NCBI GenBank assembly: GCA_963706385.1
Contig: OY970153.1
Location: 806,001 to 870,000 of the forward strand
From: Poindextera sp963706385
GTDB taxonomy: Bacteria; Pseudomonadota; Alphaproteobacteria; Caulobacterales; Caulobacteraceae
Reading direction: 5' to 3'
Length of the DNA: 64,000 nucleotides
Every line of letters begins with the position of its first letter. Position 1 is the stretch's first letter. The position numbers and the translations under genes were made by a program. This document shows, in pieces, positions 49,509-58,469 of the stretch. Below the pieces are notes generated by a model. It had not been told where the DNA came from and did no database searches. It worked only from the letters and a program-made list of their open reading frames with translations.

Positions 49509-50534
49509 TCAATCCTCGCCATAAAGCAGGTCGTAGGGGTCGGCCCCGCCCTTGACCACCTGATCGACGCTGATCGGGGGATAGCCGACCGCGCCCTGGG
49601 CGCTGGCGGTCCAGGCGGCGATCGTCAGATCGCGCAGCTCATCAGCCGCGGCGGCCAGCCGTTCCGCGGCGAAGGCCTCGCCCCGCGCCGGATCGGCGCC
49701 GGCGAAAGCCCCGGTCTTCTGCAGGGCGTAGAACGGCTCGACGGAGGCCGCGGTGACGGCGAGGTAGCGGGCGACGCAGGCCTCAATGGCGACCGCGCAC
49801 GGGCTCGGTGCGCGCATCGCCGCGCGGACCTGATCGGCGCCGACATGGGCGCGCACAAAGGCCCCCTCGAACGGCGCATGCACCCTGTCCTGGGTGTAGC
49901 CATGTGGGTTCGGATAATCACCCCAGCCGTTGAAATGGACGGAGACATGCATCGGCTGGCTGCCATCGCCAACAAAATGAGCCCATACTCCCAGATCGCG
50001 AAGGGTCAGGGCCTCGCGGCGAACCAAGTCCCGCTGCATCCAGGCTCTGCGGACCGGATCGCGCTCGCGCGGGATGGCGGCGGTGAGCGCCCGCCAATAA
50101 GCGAAGTCTTTGGCCAGCTGCTGCCAGCCGTCGACGATCGAATAGGGCAGATAGCCCGCGTGGTGGCTATCCGAGCCCGCCGCGCGCAGGGCGGTCTCGT
50201 AGTCCGCCCGCGTCGGCGGCAGGGCGGCCAGCGCTGGCCCGCCCATGATCTTGCCGGCGTCATCGACGTCGACGAAGTGGCCGGGGTCTCGATCGGCGTC
50301 ATGCACCCTGCCAGCGCCTTTCGAGCGGTCCGGTTCGCGGGCGATCTCGCCCACGGTTTCGATCGCCTCGGGCGTGCGCAGGAAGGCGGGCAGATCGGCC
50401 GGCAGCGCCGCGACGCCAAGCTGGCCCACCAGGCGGTGCCCGGTGGCGCCCCAGGCCAGGGCGCGCGAGACGGGCGCGGCGGTGATGGTCAGGCAGGCGA
50501 GCGCGGCGGCGACACGGCGGGCCAGAGGGGGCAT
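49509..50534 (-). CDS. secreted S1/P1-type nuclease
   Basis: 341 residues. A signal peptide ending SRALA precedes WGATGHR, so the mature protein would start with the Trp that ligates zinc in S1/P1 nucleases. The other ligands are spread over VHDADRD, HFVDVDD, LGVWAHFVGDGSQPMHVSVH and the RVHAPFE segment. Trinuclear-zinc nuclease/phosphodiesterase on single-stranded nucleic acid. No cluster partner. Start ATG 50534. Confidence 0.85.
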   Translation of the reverse strand: MPPLARRVAAALACLTITAAPVSRALAWGATGHRLVGQLGVAALPADLPAFLRTPEAIETVGEIAREPDRSKGAGRVHDADRDPGHFVDVDDAGKIMGGPALAALPPTRADYETALRAAGSDSHHAGYLPYSIVDGWQQLAKDFAYWRALTAAIPRERDPVRRAWMQRDLVRREALTLRDLGVWAHFVGDGSQPMHVSVHFNGWGDYPNPHGYTQDRVHAPFEGAFVRAHVGADQVRAAMRAPSPCAVAIEACVARYLAVTAASVEPFYALQKTGAFAGADPARGEAFAAERLAAAADELRDLTIAAWTASAQGAVGYPPISVDQVVKGGADPYDLLYGED

Positions 50535-50819
50535 GTCCGGGCTCCTGGGTGTTGACGGTCGGACCGCCTTCTAGCGTGAGACGGTGACGTTACACGATCC
50601 ACAAGCGATCGCCGTCACGGGATTTCGGCCAGTGAGCGCCCGAAAATGGAGTCAGCTTAAGCCTTGGGGCTTGTTAAGCTTTTCCTCGATTCGAGCCGGA
50701 TTTCGACAGCCAACCGGTTCGATCCGACCTTTCGAACGCCGCCTGATGGGTTGCCTCGGGCCGATGGCGGCTATAGGAGTGAACCCGCTTCGCAACGAGA
50801 AACAACAGGGGAACCGCTC

Positions 50820-51341
50820 ATGCAGCGTATCCTGGCATGCCTCGCTACGTTGGCGTTTGCGGCTTCGGCTTCTGCGTCGGCCGCGCAATCTCAAGCCATT
50901 GATCCAATTGGCGATTTGATCGCCGCAGCGACTTCACCCGCAGTCGCGGGCGGTCCTGGCTGGAGCCTCACGGCGACGCTCTACCACGGCGGCCGGACGA
51001 TGAATTCGCACGATTCGCTCGGCTGTCCGGTCTCCGCGATGCGGACCGTCGCGGTCGATCCCGCGGTCGTCTCGCGCCACTCGATCATCTACATCAAGGA
51101 AACCGACGGACTGCGGCTCGCCGACGGCGGCGTGCACGATGGTTATTGGTATGCCTCCGACATCGGCGGGGCGATCAAGGGCCAGAGGATCGACCTGTTC
51201 ACCGGCCGCGACACAGCGTCCATGCGTCCGCTGCAAGGACTGAACCTGAAGCTTCTCACTGTCTCCAAGGTCGGCGAGTTCACCGGCTGCCCGCCGGTGG
51301 ATAGCGGGGCCGGACGCCGCGTCGCCTCTGCTGCTCGGTAG
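50820..51341 (+). CDS. secreted 3D-domain protein
   Basis: 173 residues from ATG 50820 (AGGGGAACC upstream). Signal peptide (LACLATLAFAASASASAA). The mature part ends in a 3D (three-Asp) domain: DGYWYASDIGGAIKGQRID near 128-146, with the three Asp spaced as in MltA/RpfB-like peptidoglycan enzymes. Conserved Cys in LGCPVSAM and FTGCPPVD may form a disulfide. Possible peptidoglycan-related lytic enzyme, although only part of the MltA fold is present. Confidence 0.75.
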   Translation: MQRILACLATLAFAASASASAAQSQAIDPIGDLIAAATSPAVAGGPGWSLTATLYHGGRTMNSHDSLGCPVSAMRTVAVDPAVVSRHSIIYIKETDGLRLADGGVHDGYWYASDIGGAIKGQRIDLFTGRDTASMRPLQGLNLKLLTVSKVGEFTGCPPVDSGAGRRVASAAR

Positions 51342-51594
51342 GTCTCGGTCCAGCGTCCAGACGAGCGCGCGCCACCGCGCCGGCGGCGCGGATGGTTCAG
51401 AAAATCTAATGCGACGGCGGCAAAAAAGCGCGCCCTCTCGGCCTGACGCCTGGCGGCTTGACGTTGACTTTTTCTCGCCGCCTGAGCATCGATGCGCGCC
51501 GCTTGAACGGTGGGAGGCTGACAGTCTGGCGGGATTGGATCAGGCCCGCGAGGCGCCGATCGCCCCGCCCGCTCGTTGTTGATGAAAGTTCCCG
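51342..51594. other. intergenic region before the large oxidoreductase
   Basis: 253 bases that must contain the promoter of the 51595 gene. No operator palindrome, riboswitch or repeat was recognised. A long antisense frame crosses it but is a shadow. Confidence 0.3.
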
Positions 51595-54500
51595 ATGACC
51601 GCCGCCCTCGCCCTCGGTTTCGACGCCACATTCGACGACCTGCATGATCGCGACGGTCTGGTCCGGCTCGACGCGCGCTTCATGGCATTCCTCGAGGGCC
51701 GCGACGCGGACCTGAAGGCCCGGCTCGAAGCCGCGCGCCTCGCCCCGGACGACCTCGAACGCGAGACCGAATCGGAGCTGGTCATCGATCTGGCCCCGGT
51801 GCTGGAAGACTTCATCGGCGAACTGTTCGGCGTGCGAACCGAACTGGGCGCCGTGCGCGCGGCCCGCGAGCCGCTGGCGCTGATCTATTCGGTCAAGCGA
51901 TTGTTCGTGCAGCGCCGGGCGGTCAAGAAGCACGCCGCCGAGGCCGAGAATCTCGACGGGGCCGACCTGCGCGTGAGGCTCGAAGCGCGCCTCGGCGCAC
52001 CCCTCACCGAACTCGGCTACGCGGAAAAGGTCGACGGCTGGCTGGCTGCCGAGGACCAACATGCCGAGGAACTCGACCTCGCCGCCCGTTACGCCGCCTG
52101 GGCGACGCTCAGCCAGGCCGGGCGGCGCGAGCATCACGCCGGCGTGCTGTTCAAGACCCCGCAAAAGGTCGACCCGATGAGCCTTGTGCCGGTCGAGTCC
52201 GATCCGATCAATGGCGTGCCCGCGCACGGCTTTTCCATCGATCACCGCCGCCGCCGCGAAGGCTTCGCCCTGACCGACAAGGGAACCGACGTGGTCGGCG
52301 CGCTGGACCAGGCCAACTACTGCATCTGGTGCCACAACCAGGGCAAGGACAGCTGCTCGATCGGCCTGAAGGAGAAAACCGGCGAGTTCAAGAACAGCCC
52401 ATTCGGGGTGACCCTGGCGGGCTGTCCGCTGGACGAGAAGATCTCCGAGATGAATCTGACGGCGGCGCGCGGCCTGACCGTCGGCGCCCTGGCCATCGTG
52501 GTGATCGACAACCCGATGTGCGCCGCCACCGGCCACCGCATCTGCAACGACTGCATGAAGTCGTGCATCTTCCAGAAACAGGATCCGGTCGACATCCCCC
52601 AGGTCGAGACCCGCATGCTCAAGGACGTCCTGACCCTGCCTTGGGGTTTCGAGATCTACGCCCTGTTGAGCCGCTGGAATCCGCTGAACATCCGCCGGCC
52701 CCTGCCCTTGCCCGTCACCGGCCGCAAGGTCCTGATCGTCGGGCTGGGCCCGGCCGGCTTCACCCTGGCCCATCACCTGATCAACGACGGCCATGCGGTG
52801 GTGGCCATCGACGGGCTGAAGATCGAGCCGCTCGACGCCGACCTCTCGGGCGTCGACGCCCTGGGCGCGCGCCGGCCGTTCCAGCCGATCCGCGATGTGG
52901 AGACGCTGCGCGAAGAGTTGGGCTCGCGCACCATGGCCGGATTCGGCGGCGTGGCCGAGTACGGCATCACCGTGCGCTGGGACAAGAATTTCCTCAAGAT
53001 GGTCCGGCTGCTGCTGGAGCGCCGAAGCCAGTTCAAGATGTTCGGCGGCGTCCGCTTCGGCGGGACCCTGACCATCGAGAGCGCGTTCGAACTCGGCTTC
53101 GACCACATCGCCCTGTGCGCCGGCGCGGGGCGTCCGACCATCGTGGAAATGAAGAACGGCCTGGCCCAAGGAGTGAGGCAGGCGTCGGACTTCCTGATGG
53201 CCCTGCAGCTCACCGGCGCGGCCAAGTCCGACAGCATCGCCAATTTGCAGGTGCGCCTGCCGATCGCGGTGATCGGCGGCGGGCTGACCGCGATCGACAC
53301 CGCCACCGAGGCCCTGGCCTACTATCCGCTCCAGGTCGAGAAGTTCCTCGCCCGCTACGAGGCCCTGGCCGCCGAACGCGGCGCGGCCGCCATCGAGGCC
53401 GGCTGGACGGCCCAGGACCGGGAGGTCGCGGCCGAATTCACCTCGCACGCCCGCGCCATCCGCGCCGAGCGCGCGGCGGCCGAACGCGAGGGCCGGCCGG
53501 CCCGGATCGTCGAGCTGCTGCGCGACTGGGGCGGAGCCACCATCTGCTATCGCCGCCGGCTGATCGACTCGCCCAGCTACACTCTCAATCACGAGGAGGT
53601 GGCCAAGGCGCTGGAAGAGGGCATCCGCTTCGCCGAGAGCCTGACGCCGCTGGAGGTCACGCTCGACGGCTTCGGCCACGCCAAGGGGTTGATCGTCGCC
53701 AGGCCAGGCCCGAGCGACAGCCACCCCGGCGCGCCGACCATCGAGACCGAACTGCCGGCCCGCACCATCCTCGTCGCCGCGGGCACCCACCCCAACACCG
53801 TGCTCGGCCGCGAAGACCCGGAGCACGTCGGGATCGACGGCCGCTATTTCCAGGCGGTCAACGAGGCGGGCGAGAAGGTGAGCCCCGAGCGGCTGACCAA
53901 GCCGGCCGAGGTCCAGGTGCTGATGAGCGTCCGCGACGACGGCCGCTCGGTCAGCTTTTTCGGCGATCTGCACCCCTCGTTCGCCGGCAATGTGGTCAAG
54001 GCCATGTCCAGCGCCAAGCAGGGCTATCCGGTGGTCAGCCGGATGCTGGCCCGCGTCGCGTCGAACGGCCAGCCGCCCGAGGCCCTGTTCGCCAAGCTCG
54101 ACGACGAACTGCGCGCCAGGGTGCACGAGATCATCCGGCTGACGCCGAACATCGTCGAGGTGGTGCTGCGCGCGCCCGCCGCCGCCCGCGCCTTCCAGCC
54201 CGGCCAGTTCTACCGGCTGCAGAATTTCGAGACCCTGGCCCTGGCCGCGGACGGCGCGCGGCTGGGCATGGAGGGGCTGGCGCTGACCGGCGCCTGGACG
54301 GACAAGGCGCGGGGGCTGATCTCGACCATCGTGCTGGAAATGGGCGGCTCGTCCGACCTTTGCGCCCACCTGAAACCTGGAGAGCCGGTGATCCTGATGG
54401 GCCCGACCGGCTCCGCCACGGAAATCCCCGAGGGCGGGACCGTGCTTCTGATCGGGGGCGGCCTTGGCAATGCTGTCCTGTTCTCCATCGGTCAGGCGAT

Positions 54501-55095
54501 GAAGGCCCGTGGAGACAAGGTGATCTACTTCGCCGGCTACAAGCGGATCATCGACCGCTACAAGGTGGAAGAGATCGAACGCGCGGCGGACGTCATCGTC
54601 TGGTGCTGCGACGAGGCGCCGGGCTTTACCCCCGAACGGCCGCAGGATCGCGCCTTCGTCGGCAACATCGTCGAGGCGATCGACGCCTACGGTTCGGGCC
54701 GGCTCGGCGATCCGGCCGTGTCCCTGCGCGAGGCGGAGCACATCATCGCCATCGGCTCGGACGGCATGATGAGCGCGGTGACCCAGGCCCGGCACGGCGT
54801 CCTGGCCCAGCATCTCAAGCCCCGCCACACGGCGATCGGCTCGATCAACTCACCGATGCAATGCATGATGAAGGAGATCTGCGCCCAGTGTCTGCAGGCG
54901 CACAAGGACCCCGAGACCGGGGTCGAAAGCGTGGTCTTCTCCTGCTTCAACCAGGACCAGCCGCTGGACAAGGTGGATTTCGCCAACCTACGCGCCCGGC
55001 TCGGTCAGAACGGGGTGCAGGAGAAGCTGACGCGGCTGTGGATCGACCGCTCGCTCAAGGCGCTCGACCTTCGCGCCGGGCTCGCCGCCGAATAG
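51595..55095 (+). CDS. single-chain FAD/Fe-S oxidoreductase, GltD/NfnB-like plus PyrK/NfnA-like
   Basis: 1166 residues. About 240 N-terminal helical residues match nothing I know. Then come a Cys-rich part (YCIWCHNQGKDSCS near 241, GCPLDE near 279, MCAATGHRICNDCMKSC near 308-324), likely two 4Fe-4S clusters; FAD motif LIVGLGPAGFTLAHHL near 379; NAD(P) motif VIGGGLTAIDTATEAL near 558; and from about 840 a PyrK/NfnA-type reductase (FQPGQFYRLQNF, LLIGGGLGNAVLFSIG near 950, and C-x4-C-x2-C near 1089 with a later Cys near 1116, a 2Fe-2S site). The two halves resemble fused subunits of an Nfn-type transhydrogenase or a GltD/PyrK-type reductase. Ferredoxin fdxA follows after 62 bases. Function unproven. 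Confidence 0.8.
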   Translation: MTAALALGFDATFDDLHDRDGLVRLDARFMAFLEGRDADLKARLEAARLAPDDLERETESELVIDLAPVLEDFIGELFGVRTELGAVRAAREPLALIYSVKRLFVQRRAVKKHAAEAENLDGADLRVRLEARLGAPLTELGYAEKVDGWLAAEDQHAEELDLAARYAAWATLSQAGRREHHAGVLFKTPQKVDPMSLVPVESDPINGVPAHGFSIDHRRRREGFALTDKGTDVVGALDQANYCIWCHNQGKDSCSIGLKEKTGEFKNSPFGVTLAGCPLDEKISEMNLTAARGLTVGALAIVVIDNPMCAATGHRICNDCMKSCIFQKQDPVDIPQVETRMLKDVLTLPWGFEIYALLSRWNPLNIRRPLPLPVTGRKVLIVGLGPAGFTLAHHLINDGHAVVAIDGLKIEPLDADLSGVDALGARRPFQPIRDVETLREELGSRTMAGFGGVAEYGITVRWDKNFLKMVRLLLERRSQFKMFGGVRFGGTLTIESAFELGFDHIALCAGAGRPTIVEMKNGLAQGVRQASDFLMALQLTGAAKSDSIANLQVRLPIAVIGGGLTAIDTATEALAYYPLQVEKFLARYEALAAERGAAAIEAGWTAQDREVAAEFTSHARAIRAERAAAEREGRPARIVELLRDWGGATICYRRRLIDSPSYTLNHEEVAKALEEGIRFAESLTPLEVTLDGFGHAKGLIVARPGPSDSHPGAPTIETELPARTILVAAGTHPNTVLGREDPEHVGIDGRYFQAVNEAGEKVSPERLTKPAEVQVLMSVRDDGRSVSFFGDLHPSFAGNVVKAMSSAKQGYPVVSRMLARVASNGQPPEALFAKLDDELRARVHEIIRLTPNIVEVVLRAPAAARAFQPGQFYRLQNFETLALAADGARLGMEGLALTGAWTDKARGLISTIVLEMGGSSDLCAHLKPGEPVILMGPTGSATEIPEGGTVLLIGGGLGNAVLFSIGQAMKARGDKVIYFAGYKRIIDRYKVEEIERAADVIVWCCDEAPGFTPERPQDRAFVGNIVEAIDAYGSGRLGDPAVSLREAEHIIAIGSDGMMSAVTQARHGVLAQHLKPRHTAIGSINSPMQCMMKEICAQCLQAHKDPETGVESVVFSCFNQDQPLDKVDFANLRARLGQNGVQEKLTRLWIDRSLKALDLRAGLAAE

Positions 55096-55157
55096 GTGTC
55101 TTCCAAATCAGCGCGATTCGGATTCAACAAGGGCTTGAACGAGCCTGGGGATAACGA

Positions 55158-55496
55158 ATGACCTACATCGTCAACGAGGACTGCATCCGGTGCAAACACA
55201 CCGACTGCGTCGAGGTCTGCCCGGTGGATTGCTTCTACGAGGGCGAAAACATGCTGGTGATCAGTCCGGACGAATGCATCGACTGCGGGGTGTGCGAGCC
55301 GGAATGCCCGGTCGACGCGATCCAGCCCGACACCGACGAGGACGCCCAGAAGTGGGTGGCGATCAACGCCCAGTACGCGGCGATCTGGCCCAACATCACG
55401 GTCAAGAAACCCGCCCCCACCGACGCGGAGGACTGGCAATCGGTGGCGGGCAAGTTCGAAAACGCCTTCTCGCCCAAGCCAGGCGGCGGGGACTAG
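55158..55496 (+). CDS. fdxA: seven-iron ferredoxin (FdxA)
   Basis: 112 residues. Cys9, Cys17 and Cys50 are expected to bind a 3Fe-4S cluster and Cys21, Cys40, Cys43 and Cys46 a 4Fe-4S cluster, the FdxA pattern (CIRCKHTDCVEVCPVDC and CIDCGVCEPECP). The C-terminal extension (WVAINAQYAAIWPNIT) is characteristic of FdxA. Low-potential electron carrier. It lies directly after the Nfn-like oxidoreductase gene, whose redox partner it may be. Confidence 0.93.
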   Translation: MTYIVNEDCIRCKHTDCVEVCPVDCFYEGENMLVISPDECIDCGVCEPECPVDAIQPDTDEDAQKWVAINAQYAAIWPNITVKKPAPTDAEDWQSVAGKFENAFSPKPGGGD

Positions 55497-55695
55497 ATGT
55501 CTGTGACGATGGCTCGAACGCCGTTTCGCGATCCGAGCTTCGCATCGATCGAACAGGCATTCGCCAACCCGGCGTGACTTGTCGATGCGCCCGCCATTGC
55601 CCACACTGGGGAAAAGATCGGGGTTCCGGCGCCGGCGCGAATGATATCCGTCGAGCCGTCCGGCAGACCAGACACCAGGGACAGGAGCGATCAGC

Positions 55696-57210
55696 GTGGG
55701 CGTGAACCAGGGCGCGACGACCGAAGCATCAAGAGGATCGCGCGCCGCGCGACGATCGCCCCGCATCGCCATCATCGGCGCCGGCCCCGGTGGGATCTGC
55801 GCAGGGATCAAGCTGCGCGAGGCGGGCTACGAGGATTTCGTCATCATCGAGAAGTCGGCCGGAGTCGGGGGCACCTGGCACAACACCCGCTATCCCGGGC
55901 TCACCTGCGATGTGAAATCGGTCCTCTACTCCTTCTCGTTCGAGCCCAACCCGCACTGGAGCAGCGCCTACGCCGGCCAGCCGGAAATCCTCGACTACAT
56001 GGACCACGTCGCCACCAAATACGGCCTGCGGCCGCATCTGCGGCTCGGCCGCGAGGTCACGGCGGCGCACTGGGATGAACAGAACGCGGTCTGGCGCCTG
56101 GACGTGGACGACGGCGAGAACCTGACGGTCGACGTGCTGATCGCCGCCCAGGGCATGTTCAACGAACTGAACTGACCCGACATTCCGGGCATGGAGGATT
56201 TTGCCGGGACGATCTTCCACGCTTCCCGCTGGCGCGAGGACCACGACCTGCACGGCCGCCGGGTCGCGGTGATCGGCAGCGCCGCGAGCGCGGTGCAGTT
56301 CGTGCCCAAAATCGCCCCTCAGGTCGAGCAGCTCTATGTCTACCAGCGTTCGGCGCCCTGGGTCGCCCCGAAGGACGATGTCCCCGTCGCGGAAACCGAA
56401 CGGCTGAAGCTGGAGCGCGATCAGGCCCTGGCCAGGCGGTTACGCGACGCGGTCTACGACGATCTCGAAGGCTTCATCACCTTCAACAATCCCGACGCCC
56501 TGGTGGAAATGACCAAGGCTGGCCTGGCCAACATCGAAGCGGTGAAGGACCGGGCGCTGCGCGAGAAGCTAACCCCGCATGTGCCGTTCGGCTGTCTGCG
56601 GCCGCTGATCTCGAACGACTACTATCCGACGTTCAATCGCGACAATGTCGAACTCGTCACCGACGGCATCGAGCGCATCGCGGCCAATGGCGTCGTCTCC
56701 AAGGATGGCAAGCCGCGCCAAGTCGATACGATCATTTGCGCGACCGGCTACCAGGTGCGCAAATACCTGGCGGCGATCGAGGTCGCCGGCCGGAAGGGGC
56801 TCAGCTTGGAGGCGGCGTGGGCGGACGGCGCTGAAGCTTACCTCGGCATCATGACCTCGGGCTTTCCCAATCTTTTCATGATGTACGGACCGAACACCAA
56901 CAACGGCTCAATTCTGTTCATGCTGGAGCGCCAAGCGGATTTCATCGTCAGCCAGCTCAAGCTGATGGACCGCGAAAACCTCGCCTGGATCGACATCCGC
57001 CGCGAGGTCATGGACGCCTATAACGCCAAACTGCAGGACGATCTGGGCAAGGTCGGCGTCTGGCAGGCCAGTTGCAGCAACTACTACCGCGCGCCCTCGG
57101 GCCGCATCGTCACCCAATGGCCGCACACCATGAGCGAATACAGGAAGCGATGCGAGGCGGTCGACGACAGCCGCTTCGAGATGGGCCGTCGCGAGCCGGT
57201 CACCGCATAG
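55696..57210 (+). pseudogene. Baeyer-Villiger-type flavin monooxygenase interrupted by an in-frame TGA
   Basis: The N-terminal part (GTG 55696) has GAGPGGICAGIKLREAGY and GVGGTWHNTRYPGLTCD. The frame stops at TGA 56173-56175 after FNELN, then continues without frame change as PDIPGMEDFAG, with the BVMO fingerprint FAGTIFHASRW near 56200 (fits FxGxxxHxxxW) and NADP-site VIGSAASAVQFV. The rest is intact to 57210, giving about 505 residues. In relatives this position is Arg or Trp, so CGA to TGA (C to T) or TGG to TGA explains it. The second part has its own ATG 56191 but lacks the FAD site. Confidence 0.85.
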
Positions 57211-57217
57211 GCCGGGC

Positions 57218-57952
57218 CTAGATGTCGCCGCCGACTTCGACCGTTGGCTCGCCGCGGGGCATGTGGATGCCGCATTCGGTCTTCCGCGATCCCGCCCAGC
57301 GGCCGGCGCGCTCGTCCTGGCCTTCATCCACCGGCTGGGTGCAGGGCCAGCAGCCGATCGAGGGATAACCGAATTCGACCAACGGATGGAGCGCCAGGTC
57401 GTGCTCGACGGCGTAGGCCTCGAGCTGTCGCCTGGTCCAGTTGGCCAGCGGGTTGAACTTCAGCCGACCGCCGCCCTGCTCGACCACCTGCAGCCGCACT
57501 CGGCTGCCGCCCTGGAAGCGCTTGCGGCCGGTGATCCAGCCGTCGAAGCCTTCCAACGCCCGGTCCAGCGGCAACACCTTGCGGATATGGCAGCAGGCGT
57601 CGGTGTCGGCGCGCCACAGATCGGCCGAAGGATCCTGAGTCGCCAGGTCCTGGTATCGCGGGCGCAGGTCGCGCACGTCGCTCAGGCCGAGCCGCGCGAC
57701 GAGGCTCTTGCGGTAGTCCAGCGTCTGGCCGAACAGCATGCCCGTATCGAGGAACAGCACCGGAATGTCCGGCTTGATCCGGGCGGCCATGTGCAGCAGC
57801 ACGGCCGAGTCCGCCCCGAACGAGGAGACCAGCGCCAATCGCTCGCTCAGCCGTTCGATGGCGGCGGCCAGGATCTCCGGCGGGGACGCGCCGCGCAGCC
57901 GCGCGTTCAGCTCGGCGACGCTTTCCAACGGCTCGACGCCTTCAAACGGCAT
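57218..57952 (-). CDS. cysH: assimilatory adenylyl-sulfate (APS) reductase
   Basis: 244 residues from ATG 57952. SFGADSAVLLHMAARI is the PP-loop, then DACCHIRKVLPL (Cys pair near 118) and IGCWPCTQPVDEG (CxxC near 204), the four-Cys signature of 4Fe-4S APS reductases, and the catalytic Cys in KTECGIHMP near 230. The four Cys favour APS over PAPS as substrate. Last gene of the cobA-DUF2849-cysI-DUF934-cysH operon, overlapping DUF934 by 11 bases. The longer 57218-58138 frame is not needed. Confidence 0.93.
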   Translation of the reverse strand: MPFEGVEPLESVAELNARLRGASPPEILAAAIERLSERLALVSSFGADSAVLLHMAARIKPDIPVLFLDTGMLFGQTLDYRKSLVARLGLSDVRDLRPRYQDLATQDPSADLWRADTDACCHIRKVLPLDRALEGFDGWITGRKRFQGGSRVRLQVVEQGGGRLKFNPLANWTRRQLEAYAVEHDLALHPLVEFGYPSIGCWPCTQPVDEGQDERAGRWAGSRKTECGIHMPRGEPTVEVGGDI

Positions 57953-58469
57953 TCGGCTTTCCCTCGGCCGCGCCGGCCCGTTCCTCGAACACCGTCGGGC
58001 GGTGATCGGCGGCGCGTTGATAGACATGTCGGAATCGGTCGGTGGCCTGGGCCCACTGCTCCGGCGTCGAGCCGTCGGCGGGCTCGAACGCATCGAAGCC
58101 GCAGCGGACCATGAACCGCGCCTGCTCGCGCAGCACATCGCCCACCGCCCTCACCTCGCCCACATAGCCGTAGCGTTCGCGCAGCAGGCTCGCGGCGGTG
58201 TAGGCGCGCCCGTCTCGGAACTTGGGAAAGGCCAGCGCCACCACCGGAATCCGCGGCAGGTCGTAGGCCAGGTCCTCGACCGCCTCCCCCGCCTCGATCC
58301 GCACGCCGACGTCGCGGCCATGCGCCTGCAGCGCCTCGCCCTCGGCCTGAAAACGCCACAGCGAGATGATGATGTCGCCTTCCGGCGCGGCCTCGTCGTC
58401 CGCCACATGGGTGAATCGGTCGTCGGCCCAGGCCGCGCCCGCCTTGGTCAGCCTAATCAGCTTCGGCAT
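57942..58469 (-). CDS. DUF934 protein of the sulfite reductase operon
   Basis: 175 residues. DLPRIPVVALAFPKFRDGRA, then ASLLRERYGYVGEVRAVGDV and RCGFDAFEPADGSTPEQW are typical DUF934 segments. The family is nearly always encoded with sulfite reductase and cysH in alphaproteobacteria and is suspected to help electron transfer or assembly. Overlaps cysI by 17 bases and cysH by 11, indicating tight coupling. Confidence 0.9.
   Translation of the reverse strand: MPKLIRLTKAGAAWADDRFTHVADDEAAPEGDIIISLWRFQAEGEALQAHGRDVGVRIEAGEAVEDLAYDLPRIPVVALAFPKFRDGRAYTAASLLRERYGYVGEVRAVGDVLREQARFMVRCGFDAFEPADGSTPEQWAQATDRFRHVYQRAADHRPTVFEERAGAAEGKPNAV

Noticed and set aside
51406..54828. 1140-residue antisense open frame under the oxidoreductase
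   Set aside because: It is a shadow of the coding frame of a GC-rich gene; the product is Gly/Asp/His/Arg-rich low-complexity with no domain, and the sense gene has clear motifs.
52329..55154. 941-residue plus-strand frame overlapping the oxidoreductase
   Set aside because: It is Arg/Pro/Gly-rich filler in the second frame, lacks a ribosome site and extends into the fdxA upstream region.
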